DNA of 64,000 bases from Bacteroidia bacterium (GCA_016788065.1 JAEUTI010000051.1:62001-126000); one strand, 5' to 3'. Positions 26,685 through 37,461 are shown, numbered from the stretch's first letter. The notes: generated from the sequence alone by a model not told the origin. Program-made: numbers and translations.

Positions 26685-27428
26685 ATGAATCTTACCACCC
26701 TGCTTTTTATTTCGTTACTGTTATTTGGCTTTCTGACATCTGATTTTAAATCGGAACAAAAGAAGTATGCGCGCGTGCGTGAGGCTTATGCCGAGAAAGA
26801 GACCGCGGTTAAATCGGTTTTGAAATCGAATGCCATCAGTATGGAAAGTATACAGTTACTGCTGATTTCTTATAAAGCGGAACAGGAACTCGAGGTTTGG
26901 GCAACGGATAACAATCACTCCTCATTTAAAAAAATAATTACCTATCCCGTTTGTGCCGCATCAGGAGTTGCAGGTCCCAAAGTTAAATCGGGTGATTTGC
27001 AAGTGCCGGAGGGATTCTATCATATCAGCACTTTTAATCCGGTGAGCAGCTACCATTTGTCATTAAAAGTAAATTATCCGAATGCTGCAGATCGTATTCG
27101 TAGCAAGGGGTTAAATCCTGGTGGCGACATTTTCATCCATGGGAAATGTGTTACCATTGGATGTCTGCCACTTACAGATAACAAAATAAAAGAGTTGTAT
27201 ATTCTTGCAATTGAAGCACGAAATAACGGATAAGAAAAAATTCCGGTTTATATTTTTCCGGCCCGCTTTGGCGGAAAGCCGTATAAGGATTTAAAAATCT
27301 CACACAAAAACAATCCGGCACTTATAAGTTTCTGGGGAAACTTGGAAACAGGGTATCGTAAATTTGAGAATGATAAACGTTCACTTCACTTTTCGGTTAG
27401 CTCAAAAGGAATTTATCAGTTTCAGTAA
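26685..27428 (+). pseudogene. L,D-transpeptidase (YkuD/YafK-like) interrupted by an in-frame TAA
   Basis: The frame reads a signal or membrane anchor, then the YkuD domain with PKVKSGDLQVPEGFYHI and catalytic IHGKCVTIGC (His152, Cys160). After AIEARNNG comes TAA at 27231-27233, then 64 more codons in the same frame without a stop: EKIPVYIFPARFGG through SKGIYQFQ, ending TAA 27426-27428. In this family a GQ...IPVYIFP continuation is expected right there, so the TAA looks like a single C-to-T change of a Gln codon. The truncated product (182 aa) keeps the active site and might work. Alternatives are readthrough or a sequencing error. The last codons overlap the convergent DoxX gene. Confidence 0.8.
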
Positions 27429-27829
27429 TTGCTTTCGCCGGGTTTGGGTTCAGTAGCTGCAATTGCCAGCAGACATACGATAAGTAAAACGCTATACTCT
27501 ACTCCTCCTGTACTATGTCCAACCACAAACCACCCGCGACTTGCATGAACGAGAATGATGCCCATTAATAATTCGAATACAAATACAGTAGCAATCACTT
27601 TTCGAAAAATTCCTGCGGCCATCATTAATCCGCCAATAATTTCAAATGCTGTAATACCCCATGCGAGAAAAATTGCAATTGGGAATCCGTTTGTGGCAAG
27701 AAATTCACCAAATTCATTAACAGTACCCTCATAGACACGGATAAATCCATGTGCAACCAGCAATAATGCTGTTACAATTCTAATTACCAGCAGCCATTGG
27801 CTGGAATTCAAAAAAGGATAATGATGCAT
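27422..27829 (-). CDS. DoxX family membrane protein
   Basis: A 135-residue protein with four membrane helices (about 11-30, 48-72, 76-95, 107-126) and DoxX-like features: RIVTALLLVAHGFIRVYEG and GLMMAAGIFRKV. DoxX proteins are quinone-pathway or redox-linked membrane proteins of loosely defined role. Start ATG 27829. Its stop overlaps the end of the interrupted transpeptidase frame on the other strand. Confidence 0.8.
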   Translation of the reverse strand: MHHYPFLNSSQWLLVIRIVTALLLVAHGFIRVYEGTVNEFGEFLATNGFPIAIFLAWGITAFEIIGGLMMAAGIFRKVIATVFVFELLMGIILVHASRGWFVVGHSTGGVEYSVLLIVCLLAIAATEPKPGESNY

Positions 27830-27877
27830 AAAACATTGGGGGATGTGTGGTTAGGCAAGAATGCAACTTATGACAAC

Positions 27878-27891
27878 GAAACTTTTGTTTC
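27878..27891. promoter_or_regulatory. Inverted repeat upstream of doxX
   Basis: GAAAC-TTTT-GTTTC lies 49-62 nt upstream of the DoxX start. This is an operator-like position, but there is no known binding protein. Confidence 0.3.
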
Positions 27892-27940
27892 TATTATAAA
27901 AATAAGGCTAAAAAACGAACTGTTAAATTATTTTGGCGAA

Positions 27941-27958
27941 ACCAATTCAAAAATTGGT
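27941..27958. repeat. Inverted repeat in the intergenic spacer
   Basis: ACCAATT-CAAA-AATTGGT is a perfect 7-bp hairpin between the start of doxX and the end of the downstream T9SS gene. It could be a weak terminator for the latter; no T-tract follows on that strand. Confidence 0.3.
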
Positions 27959-28048
27959 AGAATGCAATAAATCGGATGCCAGAAAATATTTTGTACTATA
28001 TTTTCCTAAAGTATAATATTAAAGTCAATGAAATTTGCTGCTTAAATA

Positions 28049-30277
28049 TCACCTATCGCCAACTTGTTGCTTCACAAACTTCACAGGAGTTATGCGATTA
28101 CCATTTTCAACTAAAACTACAAACATGCCGGGCCTCAAACTTGAAACATCAATTTTACTGTGGCTAATACTTCCTTCCTGAACAATCCTACCTGCCATAT
28201 CAGCTATCGCATATGACTTCCCATCAAGTCCGGAAATGTTCAATTGATTACATACCGGATTTGGAGAAATCGTCAAACTATTTGGTGCTAACAACGAAAC
28301 TCCGTCATCCGTTAAGCTATTTCCTCTGGTATAAAAATACAAAGTTGAAGGAAACCATTGATCCCAGGTACCACTCCAGTTAGCTCGCCATTGATATTCG
28401 TAAAAAGTGTTTGGAGACAACCCTGTCAATCGGCGATAACCATTAGAATTACTTACCGTCTGCCATGTGGTAGTACCTGCCACTCGGTATCTGATTTGCA
28501 TATTGGTGATTTGCGGTGTTTTGAGCCAATAAATCCTGTGAGTGGAATCATTCTCAGATTTATCAGCTAAAATATGTAAGACATAATCATTTACTGTGAG
28601 TCCCGAGTTATAACTTTTAATATCAGAAAAGGCTGTCCACGCACCATTACAAAACGCCCGAATCCTATATTCATAATCAGCGGAATCTGTTAAATTATTG
28701 ATAGCAACCCATGTTTGAGGGGTTAATTCTGAATTCCAGGAAGGATTCCCGGTTAATCTATACTGTAATTCATATTGGGATGCATCAGGAATATAACTCC
28801 AAACAAAGTGAGCACTTGTAAATGATAATGGTACCGGGAAAATAATCGTTGGATAAGTACAAGATGCAGAAGTTGAAACATCAATTGAAAACAATGGAAT
28901 TACTGCATTATATGGTGAACGCGATTGAGAAAAAACAAGATTAGTTGATGAAACTCCTAAAATAGTATTAAATCCCTGTGTGGAACTTGAAAACCAATTG
29001 TCAGTTAGGTGAGATTCCAGAAAGAAAGGTGAAGTACCTGTATTCCCATCCGCATAAAAAATTTCACAACCAAAAACACTGTCCTTATCTGCATAAAACA
29101 TTTCACTACCAGAAAAAATATATTTCCCTGCATAACTATTAAACCAAATGCGGGAAGGATATTCCGATTCATCAAAAATATCAGTTACCGGATCATACTG
29201 CCAGAAGAATTCACTGGCATAATTATTCACTAAAACTTTTCCATTCACAATTGGAAATGCCCCATTTTGATCAACTCCATTTGCTATATTGGAAATACGA
29301 ACTGTTCCGGTATCAGTTCCATCTGATTTCCAAAGCTGATAGCCGGTTACGCCATCATTAGCACTAAAATAGAGCGTGTTGCCTATATGACCGGCATTGG
29401 CTTCGCTATAAAACGACAAAACACCACTGGCTCCTCCGGGATTAATATCTTTAACCTGTACTGTAGATGCATTGCTTCCGGTTGTTTTCCACAATTCCCA
29501 GCCATCATTCGTGTTCGCCATAAAATAAAGAATATTTGGAGTAGCATGAAAATTACAAGGCAACGAAGCCCCGAATACTCCATTGAGATCTTTTAATAAT
29601 TGCGTTCCTGCAGCGGTACCATTACTTTTCCATAATTCCTGACCACTATTATTGACATCGGCAGAGAAATAAACATTTCCATTAAACCCTTTAAGATTCG
29701 TAACTATCTGAAACGATCCAATAGAAAAAGTTCCTGCAGCTGTTCCATCACTTCGCCACAAAGAACTTCCTGTTCCGGCAGTAAAAAAAAGTAAATTATT
29801 GGTGTGCGTAAACCCACCCGGCGCTCCGCTTCCAGATCCGGGAACAATATCAGCCACCATAAATGTACCGGAAGCTGTGCCATCACTACGCCAAAGTTCT
29901 ATTCCATTCACACCATCATCGGCGCGAAAATAAATAATACCATTCATCACATGAGAAGTGGATTCAAAATATCCAATTATGCTACCACCTATTCCGGGAT
30001 TAATATCAGCAACCATAAAAGTACCTACTTCCGTACCATCAGTACGCCAAAGTTCACGTCCGTGTGTTTGTGTAAATGCACTGAAAAAAATAATGTTTCC
30101 CGCCTGCACAGATACAGAAAGACCACCATAGCTATCTGAACTGAATAAACCTATCTGTCGGGCCTGACCATTGACAATAATCGGGAAATTCATCCAAAAA
30201 TAAACTAAGACACCTATTAATCTTAGGGTAGCTTTTTTTGATTGTGCGATATTCATGAGCTCAAATTTTGAAAGCAT
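28049..30277 (-). CDS. T9SS cargo protein with ELWxxDGTxxGT repeats and Fn3-like domains
   Basis: A 742-residue secreted protein. After a signal peptide (Met8 is an alternative start) it has about six repeats of the form ELW(R/K)(T/S)DGTxxGT with VAD/KDINPG spacing, such as GRELWRTDGTEVGTFMV and GYQLWKSDGTDTGT, at roughly 90-360. These look like propeller-forming repeats. Two fibronectin-type-III-like stretches follow (ASQYELQYRLTGNPSWN, ITNMQIRYRVAGTTTW), then a T9SS type A sorting domain (LTISPNPVCNQLNISG, SLRPGMFVVL). It probably forms a surface-exposed binding protein; no catalytic residues were found. Confidence 0.82.
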   Translation of the reverse strand: MLSKFELMNIAQSKKATLRLIGVLVYFWMNFPIIVNGQARQIGLFSSDSYGGLSVSVQAGNIIFFSAFTQTHGRELWRTDGTEVGTFMVADINPGIGGSIIGYFESTSHVMNGIIYFRADDGVNGIELWRSDGTASGTFMVADIVPGSGSGAPGGFTHTNNLLFFTAGTGSSLWRSDGTAAGTFSIGSFQIVTNLKGFNGNVYFSADVNNSGQELWKSNGTAAGTQLLKDLNGVFGASLPCNFHATPNILYFMANTNDGWELWKTTGSNASTVQVKDINPGGASGVLSFYSEANAGHIGNTLYFSANDGVTGYQLWKSDGTDTGTVRISNIANGVDQNGAFPIVNGKVLVNNYASEFFWQYDPVTDIFDESEYPSRIWFNSYAGKYIFSGSEMFYADKDSVFGCEIFYADGNTGTSPFFLESHLTDNWFSSSTQGFNTILGVSSTNLVFSQSRSPYNAVIPLFSIDVSTSASCTYPTIIFPVPLSFTSAHFVWSYIPDASQYELQYRLTGNPSWNSELTPQTWVAINNLTDSADYEYRIRAFCNGAWTAFSDIKSYNSGLTVNDYVLHILADKSENDSTHRIYWLKTPQITNMQIRYRVAGTTTWQTVSNSNGYRRLTGLSPNTFYEYQWRANWSGTWDQWFPSTLYFYTRGNSLTDDGVSLLAPNSLTISPNPVCNQLNISGLDGKSYAIADMAGRIVQEGSISHSKIDVSSLRPGMFVVLVENGNRITPVKFVKQQVGDR

Positions 30278-30629
30278 TAATAATACTGAGGCACTAAAAT
30301 AGCATTTTCCTTTTTACATGGTGGCTGAGAGACGATTTTTTGTAAACAATAATATCTGCTCAAAAAGGTCAACAGCATGCTCAAAACCCCTTAAATGATA
30401 GAATTGCTCACCAAATAATTTCTCTTTACCGGAATTTTTCTTCTTAACCCAAATTATATATATTCAACTAGATGTCAATTAGATAACGAAACAAGTAGCG
30501 ACTTTTTAAAATTGATCACGGCTACATTCCATAAACTCCACATCAGAAATGTAATAATTCGCCAAAATGGGTTTGGTGGTGTCCCGAATTAATTCTATCA
30601 TTATCTATTAATTGCACACCTTTTAACAC
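30278..30629. other. Intergenic region between two divergent T9SS genes
   Basis: 352 bp, AT-rich. No gene, tRNA or convincing TAnnTTTG box seen on either strand; it must hold the two divergent promoters. Confidence 0.5.
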
Positions 30630-33600
30630 ATGCACATCATGAAAACCTCTTTCTATTTAAAATCCTTTTTCTTTCTAGCTGTTACTTTCTTATTTCCCTT
30701 TGCGGGGATGTCTCAAATTTACAGGGATGCAGAAGCTGCAGCCATTGTAAAAGGAGCTTCATTGGTAAAAATCAGTGAAGAAAGGAAAAGCATTGATTTT
30801 TATCAACCCGGAAACATCCAACAAATTTCAGAATCAACTCACATGAACTGGTTGCGAGAAGAATTATTGCAACTTTCGCAAGAAGAAGATTTGCGGCTTG
30901 AAAAAACAGAACACGATTTGCATGGTTATACGCATTATCGATACCAACAATTTTATAATGGTATTAGGGTAGAGCACGGAGTATACTATGTCCATGTGAA
31001 AAACGGATATGTTACTTCGGCAAATGGGGAATGGTATCTGAATATCATGACACAAACATCGCCAACACTTTCAAAAGAAGCAGCTTTTAATAAAGCACTT
31101 GCTGCTGTTCCATCAGAAAAATATAATGACCATGTTGATAATGGCCTTGAAGGGGCTAAAGAAAAAGGCGAACTGGTAATTTACCAAAAAGAACAACGAA
31201 ACAGATTAGCTTACAAATTTGACATCTACAGTGAAATTCCATTAAAAAGAGTTTACATTTATATTGATGCACAAACAGGAGAAACGCTTGATGAAATCAG
31301 TCGCATTTGCGCTACAGATGTACCTGCAACAGCAGTGACAGCTTACAATGGCACACGCACGATGACAACTGATAGTATTTCTCCGGGTAATTACCGGTTG
31401 AAAGCAGATATTGGCTTCGGTGGTGTGAGGACATTAAACCTGAATAACGGAACCAACTATGCAACCGCAGTTGAATTTACAGATACTGATAACCTGTGGA
31501 ATGCAACCGGTATCGACAAATATGCTTATGATGCTCACTTTGGTACGGAAGCTACGCATGAGTTTTACCTGACCAATTTTGGAAGAAACTCCTACGACAA
31601 TGCGGGAGCTCAAATGGTTTCTTATGTTCATTATTCAAATGGCTATGTTAATGCATTCTGGAATGGGAATTATATGACCTATGGGGATGGAGATGGCGTA
31701 GATTTTACACCACTCACTTCCCTTGATATTGTTGGACATGAAATAACACATGCCGTTACACAGTTTTCTGCAGGTTTGGTTTATGCGAATGAATCGGGTG
31801 CATTGAATGAATCCTTCAGTGATTGTTTTGGTGTAACAATCGATTTCTTTAAAAATCCTACAACTGCAAATTTCCTTGAAGGTGATCAGGTAAATGTTGG
31901 AGGGATTCCATTCCGGAATATGTCGAATCCGAATCAGTATAGTCATCCCGATACCTATTTAGGTAATTTCTGGAGCTCTGCAGGAGCCGTGCATACCAAC
32001 AGCGGAGTTATGAATTACTATTACTATTTATTATGTCAGGGTGGGTCAGGAACAAACGATAATGGCGATTCCTATTCTATCATTCCAATTGGAATGGATC
32101 ATGCAAGTGAAATCAGTTATCGGAATCTTACTGTTTACTTAACACCAAATGCCACTTATGCAGATGCGAGATTTTATGCCATTCAATCGGCTATCGATTT
32201 ATTCGGAAGTTGCTCAGATGAAGAAATACAAGTCACAAATGCCTGGTATGCGGTTGGTGTGGGAGGTTTATTCAGCAATGCAGTGGTAGCACAATTCAGT
32301 TCGAATAATAATTTTCTCTGCACCGTTCCGGCGACCGTTAATTTTATTAATCAATCTACAAATGGCCTGACATACAGCTGGAATTTTGGCGATGGTAATA
32401 CTTCCACACAAACCTCACCAGCTCACACTTACACTGCTGCAGGAACTTATACAGTGGAATTAATTACATATGGCACAGGACTATGTGGCACATCAGATAC
32501 TATTACCAAAACAAACTACATCACCGTAACAAATGGCGGCGGTCCGCTTTCAGCTTCCTGTTCGCCGATTACTTTGTCTTATTGCTGTAATGCCGGAATA
32601 ACGAATGTGAACTTTAATACCATCAATAACACAACAGCTGATGCAAGTGAAGGATATAAAGATTTTACCTGTGGAACTGCTACAACTGTAACAGCAGGTG
32701 ATCCAATTTTGGTATCTGTCACTACTGGCATAGGCAATCTTGAAGATGTAAGAATGTGGATCGATTACAACAACGATGGCAGCTTTAACAACATTGATGA
32801 ACTGGTATTTATTTCAGATAATAAAAGCGGGAACCATACCGGAGTTGTTCAGACTGCTATAACTGCTGTACTCAACACCCCGTTACGTATGCGCGTCATT
32901 GATGACGTTGCTGCGAATACAATTAGTTCAGCATGTTATGATCCTGCCAATGGTCAGGCTGAAGATTACACTATTACATTTATTGCCAACACAGCGCCTC
33001 CGGTAGCCGATTTTGTTGCCGATCAGGTATCAGTACCGGTTGGCTCAACTGTAAACTTTACAGATCTTACTATAAATGCTCCTACAGCATGGTCGTGGAC
33101 ATTCACAGGTGCAGCCACCACCACATCAACCAATCAAAATCCTTCAATTGTATACAACACTCCCGGTGTATACCCTGTAACATTGACCGCTTCGAATGGA
33201 TTTGGAAATAATACGGTTACCAAAACGGCCTATATTGAAGTTGTTACCGCTGTAAATATGTGTAGTGGCACAACAACAATCAGTTCGCAGACTGGTGAAC
33301 TATATGATTCTGGCGGGCCTCTTGGAGGTTATCAAAACAGCGAAAATTGCTCACTTATAATTGCACCTCCCTGTGCAAACAGCATTACACTTTCATTCCT
33401 GCAATTTGTAACGCAGTCGAGCGATATTTTATATGTTCATAATGGTGATCAGTTAACCGATCCAATTATTCTTACCGCTTCAGGATCAAATATCCCTGCA
33501 AATGTCACCGCTAATTCAGGCAAAATGTTGATTCGATGGGTTTCGAATAGCTCTACAACTTTTGCAGGCTATTATGCCACATGGACATCCGTAATAGGTA

Positions 33601-36600
33601 GCCAGAATCCAACTGTTGCTAACTGGAATGTACCATCATTGAATCCACCGTTTGGTATTGCTGTGCCTTTTACCGATGCTTCAACCAACGCACCTGAATC
33701 GTGGCTTTGGGATTTTGGTGATGGCGCAACTTCTACACAACAAAATCCTTCGCATGCTTACTTTGCTTCAGGCGTTTTTCCTGTTACATTGATAGTCACT
33801 AACTGCGTTTCAACTGATACATTAACACAAAATATTACTGTTCAGGCTATGCCAAATATTGAAGTCAATCCCGATTCAATAGGCGTTTCATTGAATTGTA
33901 ATGATTCCATTACTGTATCCTACACTATTTATAATACAGGTACAGGGGATCTTGTTTACAACACGACAGGCGGATCCTATACAGATTCGGTAAATGTTTT
34001 ATCAATGACTCACGGAGTGGACTTAAGTACAGAATATCCAAACACATTGACTGCAATAAATAATTATTTCACCAAATATAATCTGACAACTTCTTCTACA
34101 ACTGATTCAGCAGTCTTTAGGTCACTGCTGGCAGGTAAGGATCTGGTACTTTTCCCGGAACAGGAATCCGGTACCATTACTCAGTATCCACTATTTACCC
34201 CTATCATTCAAGACTTCATGAATAACGGAGGTGTTGCTTTGGTATTAGGATCGGTCGGAGCCGGAAGTCAAGATCGTGTTTACACGATGGGAATGTTTAC
34301 CGGGAACTACATGACCAATGCAAATACCGGAATAATGACGGTAACAGATACAACGCATGAATACATGGAAAATATTCCACTTGCTGTCAATGCTGTAAAT
34401 GCTACACTCTACCATAACTTCACTAATCTTGATAAAGAAACTCTTATTATTCATAACACCGGAGATGTTTTATCTTATCGGAATATTGGCGCTGGAAGAG
34501 CAGTGTTTCTAGGTTTCGATTACTTCGCCAGTAGTGCTCAAACGCAACGCATTATTGCAAACATTATTGAAAACAGCAGACTGAATTCATTACCACCATG
34601 GGTGCAATCAACTTCCTCAACTGACACAATCGCTCCGGGAGATTCGGTCGTAGTTTACCTCACATTTAACAGCTCAGGCCTGACTGCAGGCACATATACC
34701 AGTCAAATAATAATTAATTCAAATGATACAGCACATTCACCATTGATCATACCGATCACATTAACTGTAGCTGGAGATCCATTAATGACTGTTTCCGATT
34801 CCTGTTTGCATTTTGGTCAGATCGGACAATATTTATCAGCTTCTCAAAACTTAACTTTTGGCAATAATGGGTGCGATACATTAGTAGTCACATCTATTAA
34901 TCCGTCGAACAGTGCATATAGCGTAAATCCATCAACACTTAGTATTGCTCCGGGTGGAACGCAATCTGTTTCCGTTACATTTAATCCACAAACAGCCGGA
35001 ACATTCAATAGCTTCCTCACAGTACAAAGCAATGATGTAGATACTTTAATTTGCCTGACTGGCACAAGCACACTTGCTCCACAGATTCTTACCCTTCCGG
35101 ATTCTATAGTTGTAAATCTGGATGCCTGCTCTGATTCAGTTACCATTCCAATGTGGATTTACAACACTGGCGGACCTAATTTAATATTCAATACCAGTGG
35201 TTACAACTTTACTGACACCGTCAAAGTTTTAGCATTGACACAAGGCGTTGACATGACGGGAGAGTATCCAAATACTATTGCTTCAATAAATGCCTATTTC
35301 ACCAAGTACACCATTACCACATCGAGCACTACAGATGCAAGTGTTTTAACAGGACTTCTAAATGGCATTGATTTATTGCTGATGCCAGAGCAGGAAACCG
35401 GCACAAGCACTCACTATACATCTTTTGCTCCTGTTGTCCAAAATTTCATGAATGCAGGAGGTACTGTTGTTGTACTGGGATCTGTTGGTGGAGGCAGTAC
35501 AAACAGAATTTATGACATGGGAATGTTTACGGGAAACTTCCTTACCAATGTTAACAACGGGACATTAACCATAACTGATACTACGCATGCCTATATGGAT
35601 AATATTCCATTAAGTATCCCAATCCCAAATGCAACCTTCTATCATACCATTACCAATCCTGATAAAGTGACATTGGCAACATACAACACTAGTGATGTAA
35701 TCAGCTACCGCAATATTGGCGCAGGAAGAGGTGTATTTCTGGGTTTTGACTACTTTGCTTTTAATACTTTTACGCAACAAATAATTGCAAATATTATTCA
35801 ATATGGAAATGCTACTTCTGTATCACCATGGATACAATTAAGCAGCTATTCGGACACTATTACGCCTGGAGATTCGGCACTAATTTATGTCACAGTAAGT
35901 TCAGGACAATTAGTAGCGGGAAACTACAATTCATACCTTATAATTTCCAGTAACGACCCACTCACTCCCAAAGACTCGATATATATTTCAATGACAGTAA
36001 ATGGAAATCCATGTGCTGATTTTGATTTTGCTACAGCAGGGAGTTGTTCAGGCACTGTGAACTTTACAGATGAAACAATAAATGGAGGCACTTCCTGGCA
36101 GTGGGACTTTGGTGATGGCGGAACTTCAACACTTGAAAATCCGGTTCATACTTATATTTCAGCAGGAACCTATCCGGTGAAATTGATTACCTGCAATGCC
36201 CTTGGCTGCGATTCAGTTATTATTTCAGTTACCATAACTGGTGTGAATGGCCCATTAGCACCATTATGTAGTCCTATTACTTCTAATTTCTGTTGTAATG
36301 CAGGAATTACAAATGTTACGTTCAATACCATAAACAATACAACACAAAATGCTATTCAAGGCTTCCAGGATTACTCATGTACCGTATCAACTATTGTAAC
36401 TCAAGGTTTAAGTTATCCGATTTCTGTTACCACAGGAGCTTCCTCAAATGAATACGTGAGATGCTGGATTGATTTCAACAATGATGGAATATTCAGTGTT
36501 TCTGAGAATGTTTTCGGTTCATTGGCAATAGCTAGTCACAATGGAAATGTTACTATTCCGCTTACATCGGTACTTAATACACCATTGCGAATGCGTGTAG

Positions 36601-37445
36601 GGTCAGACAGATCGGTAAATGCGGTTCCTTCTCCTTGCATAAATCTGGTAAACGGACAATTTGAAGATTATACAGTAACTGTTATCAGTAACAGTTTGCC
36701 TCCGGTAGCTCTTGCAGCCATTGATTCTATTGACAATTGCAACGGAATAGTAAGCTTTACAGATGGTTCGAATAATTTACCTACTACCTGGTTATGGTAT
36801 TTTGGAGATGGTCAAACTTCGGTGTTGCAAAATCCTACACATCAGTATACCACCAGCGGTGTATATCAGGTTTCATTGGTTGCAACAAATGCATTTGGAA
36901 GTGACAGCACATCCATTTCAGTTACTGTTTCAGTTGTAAGTGCAGCGTTCACAGTAAGTGGGCTGCAGCAAATCGGACAATCGTTGCAGTTTACTGCTGC
37001 CACGCAGGGGGCAGCATCTTATTTATGGAATTTTGGAGATGGATTCTTATCAACACTAACAAATCCCACACATACTTATACAGCTGCAGGTTCATATCCG
37101 GTTACATTAACCGTAACTTCAGGTCCATGTGTGGTTACCTTAACGGACACTATAACTATTCTTCCGGTAGGAATTGATTATCCTGAAGGAATAACTTACT
37201 TGTCACTTTTACCAAATCCTTTTAAAGATGATGTTACCATAGAATTTGTACTGAGTGGCGAAAAAGTAATTTCGTTAAAGGTAAATGATGTACTTGGTAG
37301 AGTGGTGAAGGAAATGGTAACAGATTCCAAACTGCCTGCGGGAAAATACACTTTCAAATTTACTGGTGATGCGCCGGGAGCATACATGGTCATTTTCCAT
37401 ATTGATGGCATTCCATTTACGCAGCGGGTTTTAAAAATTAAATAA
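30630..37445 (+). CDS. Giant M4 metalloprotease, T9SS cargo (2271 aa)
   Basis: Secreted thermolysin-family protease. Order: signal peptide, FTP/PepSY inhibitory pro-region (to about 225), M4 domain with zinc motif HEITH (His370, His374), Glu394 in ALNESFSD and catalytic His455 in AVHTNSGV. Then PKD, a GEVED domain (SYCCNAGITNV, WIDYNNDGSF), PKD, a CUB-like domain (GGYQNSENCSLII), PKD, two copies of a nested module separated by a Hydin-like domain, then PKD, GEVED, PKD, PKD and a T9SS sorting domain (LSLLPNPFKDDVTIEF). It degrades extracellular protein. Met4 (30639) may be the true start. It ends before a strong terminator shared with the convergent gene. Confidence 0.92.
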   Translation: MHIMKTSFYLKSFFFLAVTFLFPFAGMSQIYRDAEAAAIVKGASLVKISEERKSIDFYQPGNIQQISESTHMNWLREELLQLSQEEDLRLEKTEHDLHGYTHYRYQQFYNGIRVEHGVYYVHVKNGYVTSANGEWYLNIMTQTSPTLSKEAAFNKALAAVPSEKYNDHVDNGLEGAKEKGELVIYQKEQRNRLAYKFDIYSEIPLKRVYIYIDAQTGETLDEISRICATDVPATAVTAYNGTRTMTTDSISPGNYRLKADIGFGGVRTLNLNNGTNYATAVEFTDTDNLWNATGIDKYAYDAHFGTEATHEFYLTNFGRNSYDNAGAQMVSYVHYSNGYVNAFWNGNYMTYGDGDGVDFTPLTSLDIVGHEITHAVTQFSAGLVYANESGALNESFSDCFGVTIDFFKNPTTANFLEGDQVNVGGIPFRNMSNPNQYSHPDTYLGNFWSSAGAVHTNSGVMNYYYYLLCQGGSGTNDNGDSYSIIPIGMDHASEISYRNLTVYLTPNATYADARFYAIQSAIDLFGSCSDEEIQVTNAWYAVGVGGLFSNAVVAQFSSNNNFLCTVPATVNFINQSTNGLTYSWNFGDGNTSTQTSPAHTYTAAGTYTVELITYGTGLCGTSDTITKTNYITVTNGGGPLSASCSPITLSYCCNAGITNVNFNTINNTTADASEGYKDFTCGTATTVTAGDPILVSVTTGIGNLEDVRMWIDYNNDGSFNNIDELVFISDNKSGNHTGVVQTAITAVLNTPLRMRVIDDVAANTISSACYDPANGQAEDYTITFIANTAPPVADFVADQVSVPVGSTVNFTDLTINAPTAWSWTFTGAATTTSTNQNPSIVYNTPGVYPVTLTASNGFGNNTVTKTAYIEVVTAVNMCSGTTTISSQTGELYDSGGPLGGYQNSENCSLIIAPPCANSITLSFLQFVTQSSDILYVHNGDQLTDPIILTASGSNIPANVTANSGKMLIRWVSNSSTTFAGYYATWTSVIGSQNPTVANWNVPSLNPPFGIAVPFTDASTNAPESWLWDFGDGATSTQQNPSHAYFASGVFPVTLIVTNCVSTDTLTQNITVQAMPNIEVNPDSIGVSLNCNDSITVSYTIYNTGTGDLVYNTTGGSYTDSVNVLSMTHGVDLSTEYPNTLTAINNYFTKYNLTTSSTTDSAVFRSLLAGKDLVLFPEQESGTITQYPLFTPIIQDFMNNGGVALVLGSVGAGSQDRVYTMGMFTGNYMTNANTGIMTVTDTTHEYMENIPLAVNAVNATLYHNFTNLDKETLIIHNTGDVLSYRNIGAGRAVFLGFDYFASSAQTQRIIANIIENSRLNSLPPWVQSTSSTDTIAPGDSVVVYLTFNSSGLTAGTYTSQIIINSNDTAHSPLIIPITLTVAGDPLMTVSDSCLHFGQIGQYLSASQNLTFGNNGCDTLVVTSINPSNSAYSVNPSTLSIAPGGTQSVSVTFNPQTAGTFNSFLTVQSNDVDTLICLTGTSTLAPQILTLPDSIVVNLDACSDSVTIPMWIYNTGGPNLIFNTSGYNFTDTVKVLALTQGVDMTGEYPNTIASINAYFTKYTITTSSTTDASVLTGLLNGIDLLLMPEQETGTSTHYTSFAPVVQNFMNAGGTVVVLGSVGGGSTNRIYDMGMFTGNFLTNVNNGTLTITDTTHAYMDNIPLSIPIPNATFYHTITNPDKVTLATYNTSDVISYRNIGAGRGVFLGFDYFAFNTFTQQIIANIIQYGNATSVSPWIQLSSYSDTITPGDSALIYVTVSSGQLVAGNYNSYLIISSNDPLTPKDSIYISMTVNGNPCADFDFATAGSCSGTVNFTDETINGGTSWQWDFGDGGTSTLENPVHTYISAGTYPVKLITCNALGCDSVIISVTITGVNGPLAPLCSPITSNFCCNAGITNVTFNTINNTTQNAIQGFQDYSCTVSTIVTQGLSYPISVTTGASSNEYVRCWIDFNNDGIFSVSENVFGSLAIASHNGNVTIPLTSVLNTPLRMRVGSDRSVNAVPSPCINLVNGQFEDYTVTVISNSLPPVALAAIDSIDNCNGIVSFTDGSNNLPTTWLWYFGDGQTSVLQNPTHQYTTSGVYQVSLVATNAFGSDSTSISVTVSVVSAAFTVSGLQQIGQSLQFTAATQGAASYLWNFGDGFLSTLTNPTHTYTAAGSYPVTLTVTSGPCVVTLTDTITILPVGIDYPEGITYLSLLPNPFKDDVTIEFVLSGEKVISLKVNDVLGRVVKEMVTDSKLPAGKYTFKFTGDAPGAYMVIFHIDGIPFTQRVLKIK

Positions 37446-37461
37446 CCGAGTGCAGGATTTT

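Noticed and set aside
30278-30629. Promoter boxes for the divergent T9SS genes
   Set aside because: Only weak partial matches to TTTG and TAnnTTTG were found, not enough to report.
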